Assembly (NCBI GenBank): GCA_025355935.1
Contig: JANXYS010000036.1
Coordinates: forward strand, 1-9,430
DNA length: 9,430 bases
From: Chitinophagales bacterium
GTDB taxonomy: Bacteria; Bacteroidota; Bacteroidia; Chitinophagales; Chitinophagaceae
Direction: 5' to 3'
Shown here: positions 1-7,991 of the stretch, in pieces
Layout: each line of letters begins with the position of its first letter
Position numbering within the stretch: position 1 is the stretch's first letter
Translations under genes and position numbers: made by a program
The notes under the pieces: generated by a model
The model's input: the letters and a program-made list of their open reading frames with translations, nothing else
What the model was told of the DNA's origin: nothing
The model's database searches: none

Positions 1-201
1 CAAAACGAAAGCCTTAAGTCAATTGCTGTCACTCTTCAACATTGGTATGGCCAAACCGTTTCAATCAGGTCTGAGGTATTGAAAGAAAAAATGTTTACCG
101 GTAATTTTCAGGACGAGAACCTTGCCCAGGTGTTGGAAGCCCTACAGGCATCTTACAATTTTAATGTTCGTAAAGAAAATAATTCATGGGTCATTTATTA
201 A
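1..201 (+). CDS. FecR-family anti-sigma factor, C-terminal fragment (5' end outside window)
   Basis: Reading frame 1 is open from the first base to a TAA at 199-201, giving 66 residues of a protein whose start lies upstream of the window. The tail has the pattern of the FecR C-terminal domain (DUF4974 type): a central FTGNFQDENLAQVLEAL segment and a final strand ending SWVIY. In Bacteroidota such proteins are inner-membrane anti-sigma factors. Their periplasmic C-terminal part contacts the signalling domain of a TonB-dependent transporter and so controls an ECF sigma factor, which is normally encoded just upstream. The next gene is a SusC with exactly that kind of signalling domain, which supports a cognate pair. 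The sigma factor and the FecR N-terminus cannot be seen here, so which sigma factor is controlled is inferred. Confidence 0.85.
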   Translation, partial: QNESLKSIAVTLQHWYGQTVSIRSEVLKEKMFTGNFQDENLAQVLEALQASYNFNVRKENNSWVIY

Positions 202-293
202 AATCAAAATATTTAAATTTTTCTATAACCAAACACCCACTTCGCAATAAACAACCGATTTTCAAATTATTGTTAATCACTAAAAAGTAAAAC
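202..293 (+). promoter_or_regulatory. AT-rich intergenic leader before susC, presumed promoter region
   Basis: This 92-base gap separates the FecR stop from the SusC start. It is strongly AT-rich and ends in an A-rich stretch (CTAAAAAGTAAAAC) directly before the ATG, a common Bacteroidota translation-start context without a clear Shine-Dalgarno sequence. I found no match to the housekeeping Bacteroidota -7 element TAnnTTTG, which fits a promoter read by an alternative (ECF) sigma factor. A weak inverted repeat, CAATAA at 245-250 and TTATTG at 267-272, is present but could be chance in such sequence. There is no T-tracted hairpin terminator after FecR, so read-through from the regulator is also possible. 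Confidence 0.4.
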
Positions 294-3200
294 ATGATGA
301 TTGCCAAACCAAACCTTTTCTTCCGGAGTGAAAAATTCAGGGGGAAACTTACCCAAAGCATGAAGCTTGTGACCACGCTTCTGATGGTACTCTTCGTGCA
401 ACTTACGGTACAGGCTAAAAGCCAAAACAAGATTACCCTAAAACTTAAGAATGTAGAATTGACCAGGGCGATATCGCTGCTGGAAGAGAACAGTGATTAT
501 AGGTTTGTATACAGCAACAACCTCATCCCTTCTACAAAAATAGATGCGAATTTCAGGCAGGCCGATCTTCCTGAAGTAATGCAGGCCGTATTAAAAGGTA
601 CCGGCCTCTCGTACAAAATGATGAAAGAAGACCTCGTAGTGCTATACAAACCGGAATTGAATGTGGTAATAGCTGACATAACGGTGAAAGGTAAAGTAAC
701 TGACGAAGCGGGTGCAGCCCTGGCAGGTGCCAGCATAAACATCAAAGGAACTTCTCGTGGTACTTCAACCGGGGCAGGAGGTGAATTTTCTTTAACCGCT
801 CCTGATAACGCCATTCTTACAATTAGCTACGTGGGCTATGAGTCCAGGGAGATCGCTGTCAGCGGTCGCACTGATATAACTGTGCAATTAGCTCCATCTG
901 TAAAGACTGCCGACCAGGTTGTTGTTGTGGGCTATGGTACTCAACGCAGAAAAGACCTTACCGGTTCGGTGGCCTCCGTTACAGGTAGCGAACTTGCAAA
1001 ACAACCTGTATCTACCGTCACCCAGGCCTTGCAGGGTAAGGTTGCCGGTGTTCAGATCATCAACTCAGGCCAGCCTAACTCCTTGCCCACCGTAAGGATC
1101 AGGGGTACGGGCTCTATGCTTGGTGGTGCAAATCCTTTGTATGTCGTTGACGGTATAATTACCGATGATATCCGTAACATTAACTCGGCTGACATTGTTA
1201 GCCTGGATGTTTTAAAAGACGCCTCTGCAACTGCCATCTATGGTATGCGTGCGGCTAACGGGGTTTTAATTATAACCACCAAGAAAGGGCGTGTAGGTAA
1301 AATGATAGTGAGTTATGATGCAAGCCTTGGACTTAAAGAGGCAAGTCATTTGGTGAATTTAGCTGGCGCTCAGCAATATGCTAATTATAAAAACGAGGCA
1401 AACATTTACTATGGTACGCAGGATAGCCTTATTACTTCAGCCAACCTTGCGGGAGGTTACAATACTGACTGGTTTGATGCGATACTTCGCAGGGGATTCT
1501 GGCAAAATCACAATGTATCTTTATCAGGAGGAAGCGAAAAGATCACATATTTTCTGAGTGCAGGTTATGTGGGTGAAGAAGGAATTGTTCGTACTAACAA
1601 GTTTGACCGTTTTACTTTAAGGTCGAACAATGAGTATAAAATTACAAACGCTGTAAAGGTTTCTACACTTATTTCCTACAGCCGTGCAAATCTTCGCGAT
1701 GTTGACCTGGGCGTTTTTAACAATGCATATCGTGCCGCGCCATATGTTGCTTCTAAGGTTAACGGCTTCTATGGTAACACATCCTTATCTAACAACGTAG
1801 GCAATCCCCTGATAGCTCTTGAAAAAAATAATTCCAGCGGGATTGATAATCGTTTGCAGGCTACAACCAGTTTGGATGTTAAGCCTTTAAAGTGGCTAAG
1901 TTTCCGCTCAAGCTTTGGAACAGATCTTGACTTTTACAACAATACATCTTATGCTTATAAATTTTCGAGCATTGGTGATAACAGCATTTTTATTGATAAA
2001 GGTGGTAATGAGCAACGCCCGAAAAGTAGCCTGAACATTGCTAAAAACAATGCTACGCGCTGGGTTTGGGACAATACCGTAACTGCAACCAAAGCTTTCG
2101 GTTTACACAGTTTTACATTACTCGCCGGTACAACCGCTGAAAAATATACCTTTAATTCTCTTACCGGAAGCAGGACTGATGTACCGGAAGACAGGAACCA
2201 GTGGTACCTGGCAACCGGTACTTCCGCAAGCGTGAACAATGATAACAACGGAGATAAATTTACACGTAACTCGTACATCGGGAGACTTAATTATAATTAC
2301 AACGACCGCTATCTGTTAACAGCAACTATGCGTGCTGACGGTACTTCAAAATTTGCAGCAGGTAATCACTGGGGCTATTTTCCCTCTATTGGGATCGGCT
2401 GGAACATTGCAAAGGAAGCATTTATGCAATCGCAGCACCTACTTGATGTGTTTAAACTCCGTGCCAGTTACGGCGAAGTTGGAAACGATCAAATTCCCTC
2501 GAATACTTATCTTAATATAGCTACCATCAATGCACCATATTTCTTTGGTGCAACCCCAAATGGAACACCCGTTCAGAACTACGGCATCTCCTTTACGCAG
2601 TTGCCTGACCCGAATGTAAAATGGGAAACAACAAAGGAGTATGACCTTGGCCTCGACCTTGCACTACTACAAAATCGTTTGTCGGGAAGTGTAGATTATT
2701 ACAATAAGGAGGTAAAAAACGCCCTTATTAACATCAACATCCCGGGCACATTGCCTGATGATGATTCAAGGTATACAACCAACGCAGCAAGTTTTATAAA
2801 CCGCGGTGTGGAAGTTTCGCTTGATTGGAATGATAAAGTGAATAATTTGGTGAGATACAACATCGGTGGAAATGTATCCTTTAATAAAAACAAGATCACG
2901 GGTTTGAATGGTGGCCAGGCTCTTCAGGATGGTGGAAACAGTAAAGGGTTCACGACTCTTTCCGCAAATGGGCAACCAATTGGAACTTTCTACCTTTTAC
3001 AGGCTGATGGCATCTTCCAGAATACTGCGGAAATTGACGCCTCTTCTCAGAAAGATGCGCGAATAGGCGATCTCAGGTATAAAGACATCGGTGGAGCCGA
3101 TGGCAAACCCGATGGAAAAATTGATGATAATGACCGGGCTTTTTCGGGTTCATACCAGCCAAAAGTTACTTTTGGAGTAAATGGAAGTGTAACTTATACC

Positions 3201-3641
3201 AACTTTGATTTAAGTGTGGGTGGATATGGTACTGCCGGCGGAAAAATTTACAATGCTAAAAAACAGTCGGTAGGTGCTGATCCCCGCGATAATATAGAAG
3301 CGGATATTGCGAATAACCGTTGGACGCCAAACAATACAAATACTGGTATTCCACGGGCATCTTTGCAACAGCTTCCCAACTCAACCTACTTCCTTGAGAA
3401 GGGTGACTTTTTCAGGATTAATAATCTTACCCTTGGCTACACCATTGGACAGTCAGTTTTATCCCGTTACCATGTTTCGAAATTCAGGGTTTATGGAACT
3501 GTTCAAAACCTGGCAACAATAACCCACTACTCTGGTTTCTCTCCGGAAGTACCGGGCGGAAATCCGTTGAACGGAGGTATCGAGATCAACTCCTACCCAT
3601 CAACAAGGACTTTTGCATTTGGTGTTAATTTATCATTTTAA
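294..3641 (+). CDS. SusC/RagA-family TonB-dependent outer-membrane transporter with STN signalling domain
   Basis: This 1115-residue protein is the outer-membrane channel of the locus and would import oligosaccharides using TonB energy. Domains in order: a long basic n-region and hydrophobic signal sequence (about residues 1-43, TTLLMVLFVQLTVQA); an STN (secretin/TonB short N-terminal) domain, about 47-118; a carboxypeptidase-regulatory-like beta domain, about 131-203 (VKGKVTDEAG, ISYVGYES); the SusC hallmark DQVVVVGYGTQRRKDLTGSV near 207-226; a plug to about 332, including VLKDASATAIYGMRAANGV; then the beta-barrel to the C-terminal LSF. An Asp-rich loop near 925-945 (GKPDGKIDDNDRAF) is also typical of SusC proteins. 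The STN domain marks the signal-transducing subclass controlled with ECF sigma/FecR pairs, and a FecR lies just upstream. The start is ATG 294; ATG 297 follows immediately, and the long n-region is normal for STN-containing SusCs. Length is usual for this subclass. The glycan imported cannot be read from this sequence. Confidence 0.95.
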   Translation: MMIAKPNLFFRSEKFRGKLTQSMKLVTTLLMVLFVQLTVQAKSQNKITLKLKNVELTRAISLLEENSDYRFVYSNNLIPSTKIDANFRQADLPEVMQAVLKGTGLSYKMMKEDLVVLYKPELNVVIADITVKGKVTDEAGAALAGASINIKGTSRGTSTGAGGEFSLTAPDNAILTISYVGYESREIAVSGRTDITVQLAPSVKTADQVVVVGYGTQRRKDLTGSVASVTGSELAKQPVSTVTQALQGKVAGVQIINSGQPNSLPTVRIRGTGSMLGGANPLYVVDGIITDDIRNINSADIVSLDVLKDASATAIYGMRAANGVLIITTKKGRVGKMIVSYDASLGLKEASHLVNLAGAQQYANYKNEANIYYGTQDSLITSANLAGGYNTDWFDAILRRGFWQNHNVSLSGGSEKITYFLSAGYVGEEGIVRTNKFDRFTLRSNNEYKITNAVKVSTLISYSRANLRDVDLGVFNNAYRAAPYVASKVNGFYGNTSLSNNVGNPLIALEKNNSSGIDNRLQATTSLDVKPLKWLSFRSSFGTDLDFYNNTSYAYKFSSIGDNSIFIDKGGNEQRPKSSLNIAKNNATRWVWDNTVTATKAFGLHSFTLLAGTTAEKYTFNSLTGSRTDVPEDRNQWYLATGTSASVNNDNNGDKFTRNSYIGRLNYNYNDRYLLTATMRADGTSKFAAGNHWGYFPSIGIGWNIAKEAFMQSQHLLDVFKLRASYGEVGNDQIPSNTYLNIATINAPYFFGATPNGTPVQNYGISFTQLPDPNVKWETTKEYDLGLDLALLQNRLSGSVDYYNKEVKNALININIPGTLPDDDSRYTTNAASFINRGVEVSLDWNDKVNNLVRYNIGGNVSFNKNKITGLNGGQALQDGGNSKGFTTLSANGQPIGTFYLLQADGIFQNTAEIDASSQKDARIGDLRYKDIGGADGKPDGKIDDNDRAFSGSYQPKVTFGVNGSVTYTNFDLSVGGYGTAGGKIYNAKKQSVGADPRDNIEADIANNRWTPNNTNTGIPRASLQQLPNSTYFLEKGDFFRINNLTLGYTIGQSVLSRYHVSKFRVYGTVQNLATITHYSGFSPEVPGGNPLNGGIEINSYPSTRTFAFGVNLSF

Positions 3642-3653
3642 TAAATCATTCGT

Positions 3654-5219
3654 ATGAACTACAAATATTTAATTTATAGCACAATGGCTGTCCTGGTTTT
3701 CGCAGGATCAGGTTGCAAAAAAGATTTCCTGGATGTGCCGGCGCAGGGATCTATCGATGAGGCTGCCGTGCTCAGAGATCCTGGTGCAGCACAGAATCTC
3801 GTAACCGGCGTATACAATTCTTTGTACCAGGGAGGTTTCGGAAATAATACCCTCGGGTTTTTATATTATGTTGCCGTGGACGAAGCCTCTGATGATGCCG
3901 ATCCGGGGAGTCAGCCAGGCGATAACTCGCAGGGCGAACTTATTGATAACTTCAAGCATACCCCTTCTAGCTTCTTTTTTGACAATATCTGGAAAGGATA
4001 TTTCGGTGGTATTAACCAGGCAAATAAAGCGCTCAACATTCTTGACAAGGCAACTTTTGATGCCACCACTATCAAGCGGTTAAAAGGCGAGGTTACCTAT
4101 CTCCGTGGATTGTACTATTTCAACCTGGTTCGTTTTTTTGGCGGAGTGCCGAAGATTGTAACAGTGCCGGGCGTAAAAGACTTCCAGTCAGATTCTTTAG
4201 TTACGAGAGTGAGTAAAGATGAAATCTATCAGGTAATTATTAGTGACCTCCAGTATGCAGTAGATAATCTGCCTGTAAAAGGCGATGCAAACACACAATT
4301 AGGAAGAGCTAATAAAGGCGCAGCAGAAGGCTTGCTTGCAAAAGTTTATATGTACCAGCAGAACTGGCAGAAGGTATACGACCTGTCAAAGGATGTTATC
4401 AATTCAAATCTTTATTCACTCGTAACCAATAGCGGAAATAAGCTAACAGATTATAATGTCATCTTTCGTGAAAAGGCAGTTAGTGGTGCAGGTGGAAATA
4501 ATAACTCTGAGTCTGTTTTCGAAGTTCAAACAGGTATCAACGTTGGAGAAAATGCAGTGAGTCCATTGTACAGCAATGGCCAGGGCCCAAGGGGTAAAGG
4601 TGGCTGGGATGATCTGGGCTTTGGATGGAATTCCCCAAGCCAGGACCTCGCGAATGTATATGATTCAGGAGACACACGCAAAGCCGGAACAATTATCTTT
4701 ATTAACCCGACGGTTGCTCCAGGGGGAGCAGGAAATGTAGGAACAGTTTTGTGGGATGGCTTCAGGATTCCGACACAGGATTCCGTTGTAAACCCACGGT
4801 ATAACTACAAAGGCTATGCGAGCTCTATTGCCGAATCGCCGCAGATATCCGGCAGTAAGGATACCAAACCTAAAAATATACGGTATATGAGGTATGCCGA
4901 AATTTTACTAATGTATGCCGAGGCTTGTGTTAAGCTTGGGAGGCCGGGTGAAGGCGTTGCTGCTTTGAATATGGTTAGAAACCGCGCAGGTCTTACCTCA
5001 ATTGCTACTATAACGGTAGCGGATGTTTGGAAAGAAAGAAGGGTAGAACTCGCAATGGAGCAAGACAGGTTCTTCGATTTGGTAAGGCAGGGAAGAGCGG
5101 GCATGGTGTTACGCGCTGCAGGTAAGGCGTTCGTCGACGGGAAAAATGAAGTTTTCCCCATACCACAGGCACAAATCGATTTGAGCGGAGGTAAGCTTAC
5201 CCAGAACTCAGGCTATTAA
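3654..5219 (+). CDS. SusD/RagB-family outer-membrane glycan-binding lipoprotein
   Basis: This 521-residue protein is the lipoprotein partner that caps the SusC barrel and delivers glycan to it. The signal peptide ends in a lipobox GSGC with the lipidated Cys at 21, followed by KKDFLD, the usual SusD start and compatible with surface export. The family pattern is clear throughout: an early helical region (QNLVTGVYNSLY), a TPR-like segment (EVTYLRGLYYFNLVRFFGG), a late helix (RYMRYAEILLMYAEACVKLG), the WKERRVELAMEQDRFFDLVR segment, and the C-terminal end FPIPQAQIDLS...LTQNSGY. Length is normal for the family. The gene starts only 12 bases after susC, so the two are almost certainly co-transcribed. 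SusD proteins diverge strongly in their glycan-contacting loops, so specificity cannot be told from the sequence alone. Confidence 0.95.
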   Translation: MNYKYLIYSTMAVLVFAGSGCKKDFLDVPAQGSIDEAAVLRDPGAAQNLVTGVYNSLYQGGFGNNTLGFLYYVAVDEASDDADPGSQPGDNSQGELIDNFKHTPSSFFFDNIWKGYFGGINQANKALNILDKATFDATTIKRLKGEVTYLRGLYYFNLVRFFGGVPKIVTVPGVKDFQSDSLVTRVSKDEIYQVIISDLQYAVDNLPVKGDANTQLGRANKGAAEGLLAKVYMYQQNWQKVYDLSKDVINSNLYSLVTNSGNKLTDYNVIFREKAVSGAGGNNNSESVFEVQTGINVGENAVSPLYSNGQGPRGKGGWDDLGFGWNSPSQDLANVYDSGDTRKAGTIIFINPTVAPGGAGNVGTVLWDGFRIPTQDSVVNPRYNYKGYASSIAESPQISGSKDTKPKNIRYMRYAEILLMYAEACVKLGRPGEGVAALNMVRNRAGLTSIATITVADVWKERRVELAMEQDRFFDLVRQGRAGMVLRAAGKAFVDGKNEVFPIPQAQIDLSGGKLTQNSGY

Positions 5220-5240
5220 TAACTAATTTAAATTATTGTT

Positions 5241-6143
5241 ATGAATAAGATTAATATAAAAATGCTCGCACTGGTGCTGATAGTCATCTTCTCGGCATGC
5301 ACGAAAGCAGATTATAATGATGCGGTTACCAAGGGGGATCCACCCCCGGTGCCCGGAGGTTTTGTAAATTCAAGTGAGGTTGCAAAAGCCAACCTGCTGG
5401 CATATTGGAATTTCGATAATAACAAAAATGAAACGAAATCCAACACAGCTCCTTTAAAGGATGTAAACTCCTCTTTTGAGAAAGGTATTAAAGGACAGGG
5501 TCTGCATCTTAGTTCCGGCTACCTTGTATATCCTACCATCGCGGCGTTGAGCAGCGCCAATGCCATGCCGAGTGTAACAGTTAGTTTATGGATACGTATT
5601 GAAAATAACGGTTCGTACTTTTCCGAATTCTTTACTCTCGCTCGCGACACCACTAAGGAAAATGATTGGCTTTCAATCTTAAACGTAGGTGTTGAAACGG
5701 GTCAGTCTCCTTCAAATAATTTTCTTGATTTCCACAGCTGGATTGGCAGTTTCCCTAACGGAAGCCGCAGGGGTGGCGACAATATTAACGACTATGGAAA
5801 TGTAGGTACCGATTACCAACGCGTAGATAAAACAGATAAGTGGATTCATTATGTGATGCGTTACGATGCTACAGGTGAAAATATCGACCTCTTTGCTAAC
5901 AGCGTTCGTGTATCTAATAATAACTTTCGTACAAGGGGAGGGTTAGGGCCGTTAGTTCTGCCAACCCCGACCCAGGTAGTGCTCGGCGCATTTTCCAATG
6001 CTTCAACTGGTTTTAATCTCTCCAGTACACTAGGCTTTCATGGTCTTCTCAATGGGTCTATTGATGAACTTAGGGTATATAATAAAGCCCTCAATGATGT
6101 AGAAATAAGTGCTTTGTTTCAATTGGAAAAACAGGGACGTTAA
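5241..6143 (+). CDS. LamG/concanavalin A-like lipoprotein, probable surface glycan-binding protein
   Basis: This 300-residue protein has a signal peptide ending FSAC, with the lipidated Cys at 20, then a Pro/Gly-rich linker (DPPPVPGGF, about 33-41). The rest, about 50-290, is a single LamG-like jelly-roll domain. It opens with LLAYWNFDNN, contains the strand SVTVSLWIRI (111-120), and closes with GSIDELRVYNKALNDVEI, all typical of the Laminin_G_3 group. No catalytic domain is seen. It begins 21 bases after susD and sits where SusE/SusF-like surface glycan-binding proteins usually lie, so the likely job is to hold polysaccharide at the cell surface for the enzymes and SusCD. That role is inferred from position and fold; LamG domains also bind proteins. 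A strong terminator follows the gene directly. Confidence 0.8.
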   Translation: MNKINIKMLALVLIVIFSACTKADYNDAVTKGDPPPVPGGFVNSSEVAKANLLAYWNFDNNKNETKSNTAPLKDVNSSFEKGIKGQGLHLSSGYLVYPTIAALSSANAMPSVTVSLWIRIENNGSYFSEFFTLARDTTKENDWLSILNVGVETGQSPSNNFLDFHSWIGSFPNGSRRGGDNINDYGNVGTDYQRVDKTDKWIHYVMRYDATGENIDLFANSVRVSNNNFRTRGGLGPLVLPTPTQVVLGAFSNASTGFNLSSTLGFHGLLNGSIDELRVYNKALNDVEISALFQLEKQGR

Positions 6144-6164
6144 CGGCTAATTATTTAAAGTTTT

Positions 6165-6207
6165 AAAGAGGTTGCCATAATAAATTTTGTGTGCAACCTT
6201 TTTTTTT
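6165..6207 (+). terminator. Intrinsic (rho-independent) terminator after the LamG gene
   Basis: AGGTTGC (6169-6175) pairs perfectly with GCAACCT (6193-6199). The stem extends outward through a G-T pair and AAA/TTT (6165-6168 with 6200-6203). The loop has some further internal pairing (A6179-A6180 with T6187-T6188). A run of nine T bases ends at 6207. The position, 22 bases past the LamG stop, is right for an operon-internal or operon-ending terminator. Because the next gene begins only 28 bases after the T-run on the same strand, it may work as a partial terminator that sets the ratio of transport genes to enzyme genes. Confidence 0.85.
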
Positions 6208-6235
6208 GCTACCATAGGTATATAAAAACATCCTT

Positions 6236-7924
6236 ATGATCAAGACTTATTTTCTATATGCTTTGCTATTCGCAGTCGCATTTCCTTCATGTAAAAAAAG
6301 CAGCGACAGCACGCCTATGCCTCCTGTTCCGGTTCCACCGGTGGTACAAATATTTCAGTTATCCTCTTATTCACTAAACGGTAATTCAAATTATTCGCAA
6401 AATGGAGCAGCATTATCGCCTGCGATCCGGCTGTCCTTTAGCGGGAAAGTAAGTACAGCTACTGTATCAACAGGCATAATTCTGCGAAATGCAAATGGAA
6501 CCCAAACCGCTCTGAATGCACAATTTCAGAACGGGGATAGCGTGGTAACTCTCACAAGCGGTATTGCCTTGCAACCCCTAACAAAATATATTCTAACCCT
6601 AAGTAATTCATTGAAGTCCTCTCTAAATACGCCGTTAAGTTCTACAGTTACTACAAGTTTTATAACGGTGATGGACTCATCTGATAAATTTCCTGTAATA
6701 TCCGATAACGCTCTGCTTGATAAAGTGCAGCAAACTACCTTTAAATATTTCTGGGATTTTGGTCATCCGGTTTCAGGGATGGCGCGGGAGCGTAACAGCA
6801 GCGGCGATGTTGTTACCACCGGAGGAACGGGTTTTGGAATAATGTCAATCATAACAGCCGTAAGCAGGGGCTTCATCAGCAGGCTTGAAGGACGTGACCG
6901 GGTATTAAAAATCACAAATTTCCTCACCAATAATTGTACAAGATATCATGGTGCGTTTGCCCATTGGGTAAATGGTGCCAGTGGTGCTACAATTCCTTTT
7001 AGCGTAAATGATAATGGCGGTGATCTGGTTGAAACGTCACTGCTTCTTGAAGGTCTTATCACTGCACGGCAATATTATTCAAATTCGGATGCGGAAGAAA
7101 CAGATCTTAGAGCTAAAATAAATGCGATCTGGTCTGGGGTAGAGTGGAATTGGTACAGGCAAGGAAACCAAAATGTACTCTACTGGCATTGGAGCCCCGA
7201 TAAGGCATGGATCATTAACCAGCAGATAAGCGGATGGAATGAAGCGTTGATAGTTTACGCTTTGGCCGCATCATCGCCAACAGCTGCGAACCGGATTCCA
7301 AAGATAGTTTACGACAACGGATGGTCTCGTAATGGTAATATGCGTAATAATGGAATCTTTTACGGTTACCAGTTACCGCTGGGTCCGGAACTGGGAGGTC
7401 CATTGTTTTTTGAACATTATTCTTTTCTTGGAATTAACCCGAATGGCCTCTCAGACGTGTATGCAAATTATCAAACGCAAACCACCAACCATACAAAGAT
7501 AAATTACGAATACTGTAAGGCTAACCCAAAACAATGGTATGGCTATAGTAATTTATGCTGGGGAATTACAGCAAGCGACGTACCTGGTGGCTACAATGCG
7601 AATGCTCCCGGAAACAACGATTTGGGAGTTATTACCCCAACAGCCGCCATCTCCAGCATGCCGTATACCCCGACGGAATCGATGCAGGCACTCAAATTTT
7701 TTTACTATAAGCTGGGCGATAAAATATGGGGTGAGTACGGCTTTTATGATGCCTTTAAACTTAATGATCCCTGGTTCGCGACATCAACGCTTGCAATAGA
7801 CCAGGGCCCGATAATAGTCATGATCGAAAATCATCGCTCGGGTCTCCTGTGGAATCTTTTCACAAGTGCGCCTGAAATTAAAACCGGTATGACTTCACTT
7901 GGCTTTACGGCTCCTTATCTTTAA
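6236..7924 (+). CDS. GH144-type (glycoamylase-domain) lipoprotein with N-terminal Ig-like domain, putative beta-1,2-glucanase
   Basis: This 562-residue protein has a lipoprotein signal ending FPSC (Cys 19), then KKSSDS and a Pro-rich linker (about 27-36). About 37-145 is a beta-rich domain of the bacterial Ig-like Big_5 type (LSPAIRLSFSGKVSTATV, LQPLTKYILTLS). From about 155 to the end is the PF10091/GH144 catalytic domain, expected to be an (alpha/alpha)6 barrel. Signature blocks include FKYFWDFGHPVSGMARER (169-186), VVTTGGTGFG (192-201), GGDLVETS (261-268), GVEWNWY (301-307), VLYWHWSP (314-321) and AIDQGPIIVMIEN (520-532). Acidic residues shared with the downstream paralogue include D263, E266, E303, E336, D522 and E531, so catalytic candidates are retained. 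Characterised GH144 enzymes hydrolyse beta-1,2-glucan, either endo-acting or releasing sophorose. Family assignment is strong; exact substrate and mode are inferred. The Lys/Ser/Asp run after the Cys is compatible with a surface location. Confidence 0.88.
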   Translation: MIKTYFLYALLFAVAFPSCKKSSDSTPMPPVPVPPVVQIFQLSSYSLNGNSNYSQNGAALSPAIRLSFSGKVSTATVSTGIILRNANGTQTALNAQFQNGDSVVTLTSGIALQPLTKYILTLSNSLKSSLNTPLSSTVTTSFITVMDSSDKFPVISDNALLDKVQQTTFKYFWDFGHPVSGMARERNSSGDVVTTGGTGFGIMSIITAVSRGFISRLEGRDRVLKITNFLTNNCTRYHGAFAHWVNGASGATIPFSVNDNGGDLVETSLLLEGLITARQYYSNSDAEETDLRAKINAIWSGVEWNWYRQGNQNVLYWHWSPDKAWIINQQISGWNEALIVYALAASSPTAANRIPKIVYDNGWSRNGNMRNNGIFYGYQLPLGPELGGPLFFEHYSFLGINPNGLSDVYANYQTQTTNHTKINYEYCKANPKQWYGYSNLCWGITASDVPGGYNANAPGNNDLGVITPTAAISSMPYTPTESMQALKFFYYKLGDKIWGEYGFYDAFKLNDPWFATSTLAIDQGPIIVMIENHRSGLLWNLFTSAPEIKTGMTSLGFTAPYL

Positions 7925-7929
7925 TTTAC

Positions 7930-7965
7930 ATACAGTTATCCACCTTTAACGGGTGACAACTGTAT
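7930..7965 (+). other. Imperfect inverted repeat (hairpin) between the two GH144 genes
   Basis: ATACAGTT (7930-7937) is a perfect inverse match to AACTGTAT (7958-7965). After one A/C mismatch the pairing continues with TC/GA, and then, past a bulged C7941, ACC pairs with GGT, leaving a loop of about seven bases (7945-7951). No T-run follows the 3' arm (the next bases are CCCGCTC), so this is not a classic intrinsic terminator. It lies in the 67-base gap between the first enzyme's stop and the probable start of the second. It may protect or punctuate the mRNA, or be a palindromic binding site; the sequence alone does not decide. Confidence 0.6.
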
Positions 7966-7991
7966 CCCGCTCAAAGAAAAAGAATCACTAT

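Noticed and set aside
202..293. Housekeeping Bacteroidota promoter (TTG / TAnnTTTG) before susC
   Set aside because: No TAnnTTTG match exists in the gap. The TAAATTTTG in the later gap (6181-6189) is one base off in spacing and lies in the terminator loop.
1955..2278. Minus-strand open frame of 107 codons inside the SusC gene
   Set aside because: It is antisense to the conserved barrel-coding region, with no plausible domain or leader; similar frames at 497-814 and 2699-2975 were rejected for the same reason.
4814..5161. Minus-strand open frame of 115 codons inside the SusD gene
   Set aside because: It is fully antisense to a clear SusD C-terminal region and its product has no recognisable features.
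7539..7799. Plus-strand open frame of 86 codons within the first GH144 gene
   Set aside because: It is a shifted frame over conserved catalytic-domain coding sequence and is not protein-like.
7953..7991. GTG at 7953 as the start of the second GH144 gene
   Set aside because: It lies inside the inter-gene hairpin and would put 13 mainly polar, basic residues before an otherwise standard signal peptide starting at ATG 7992.
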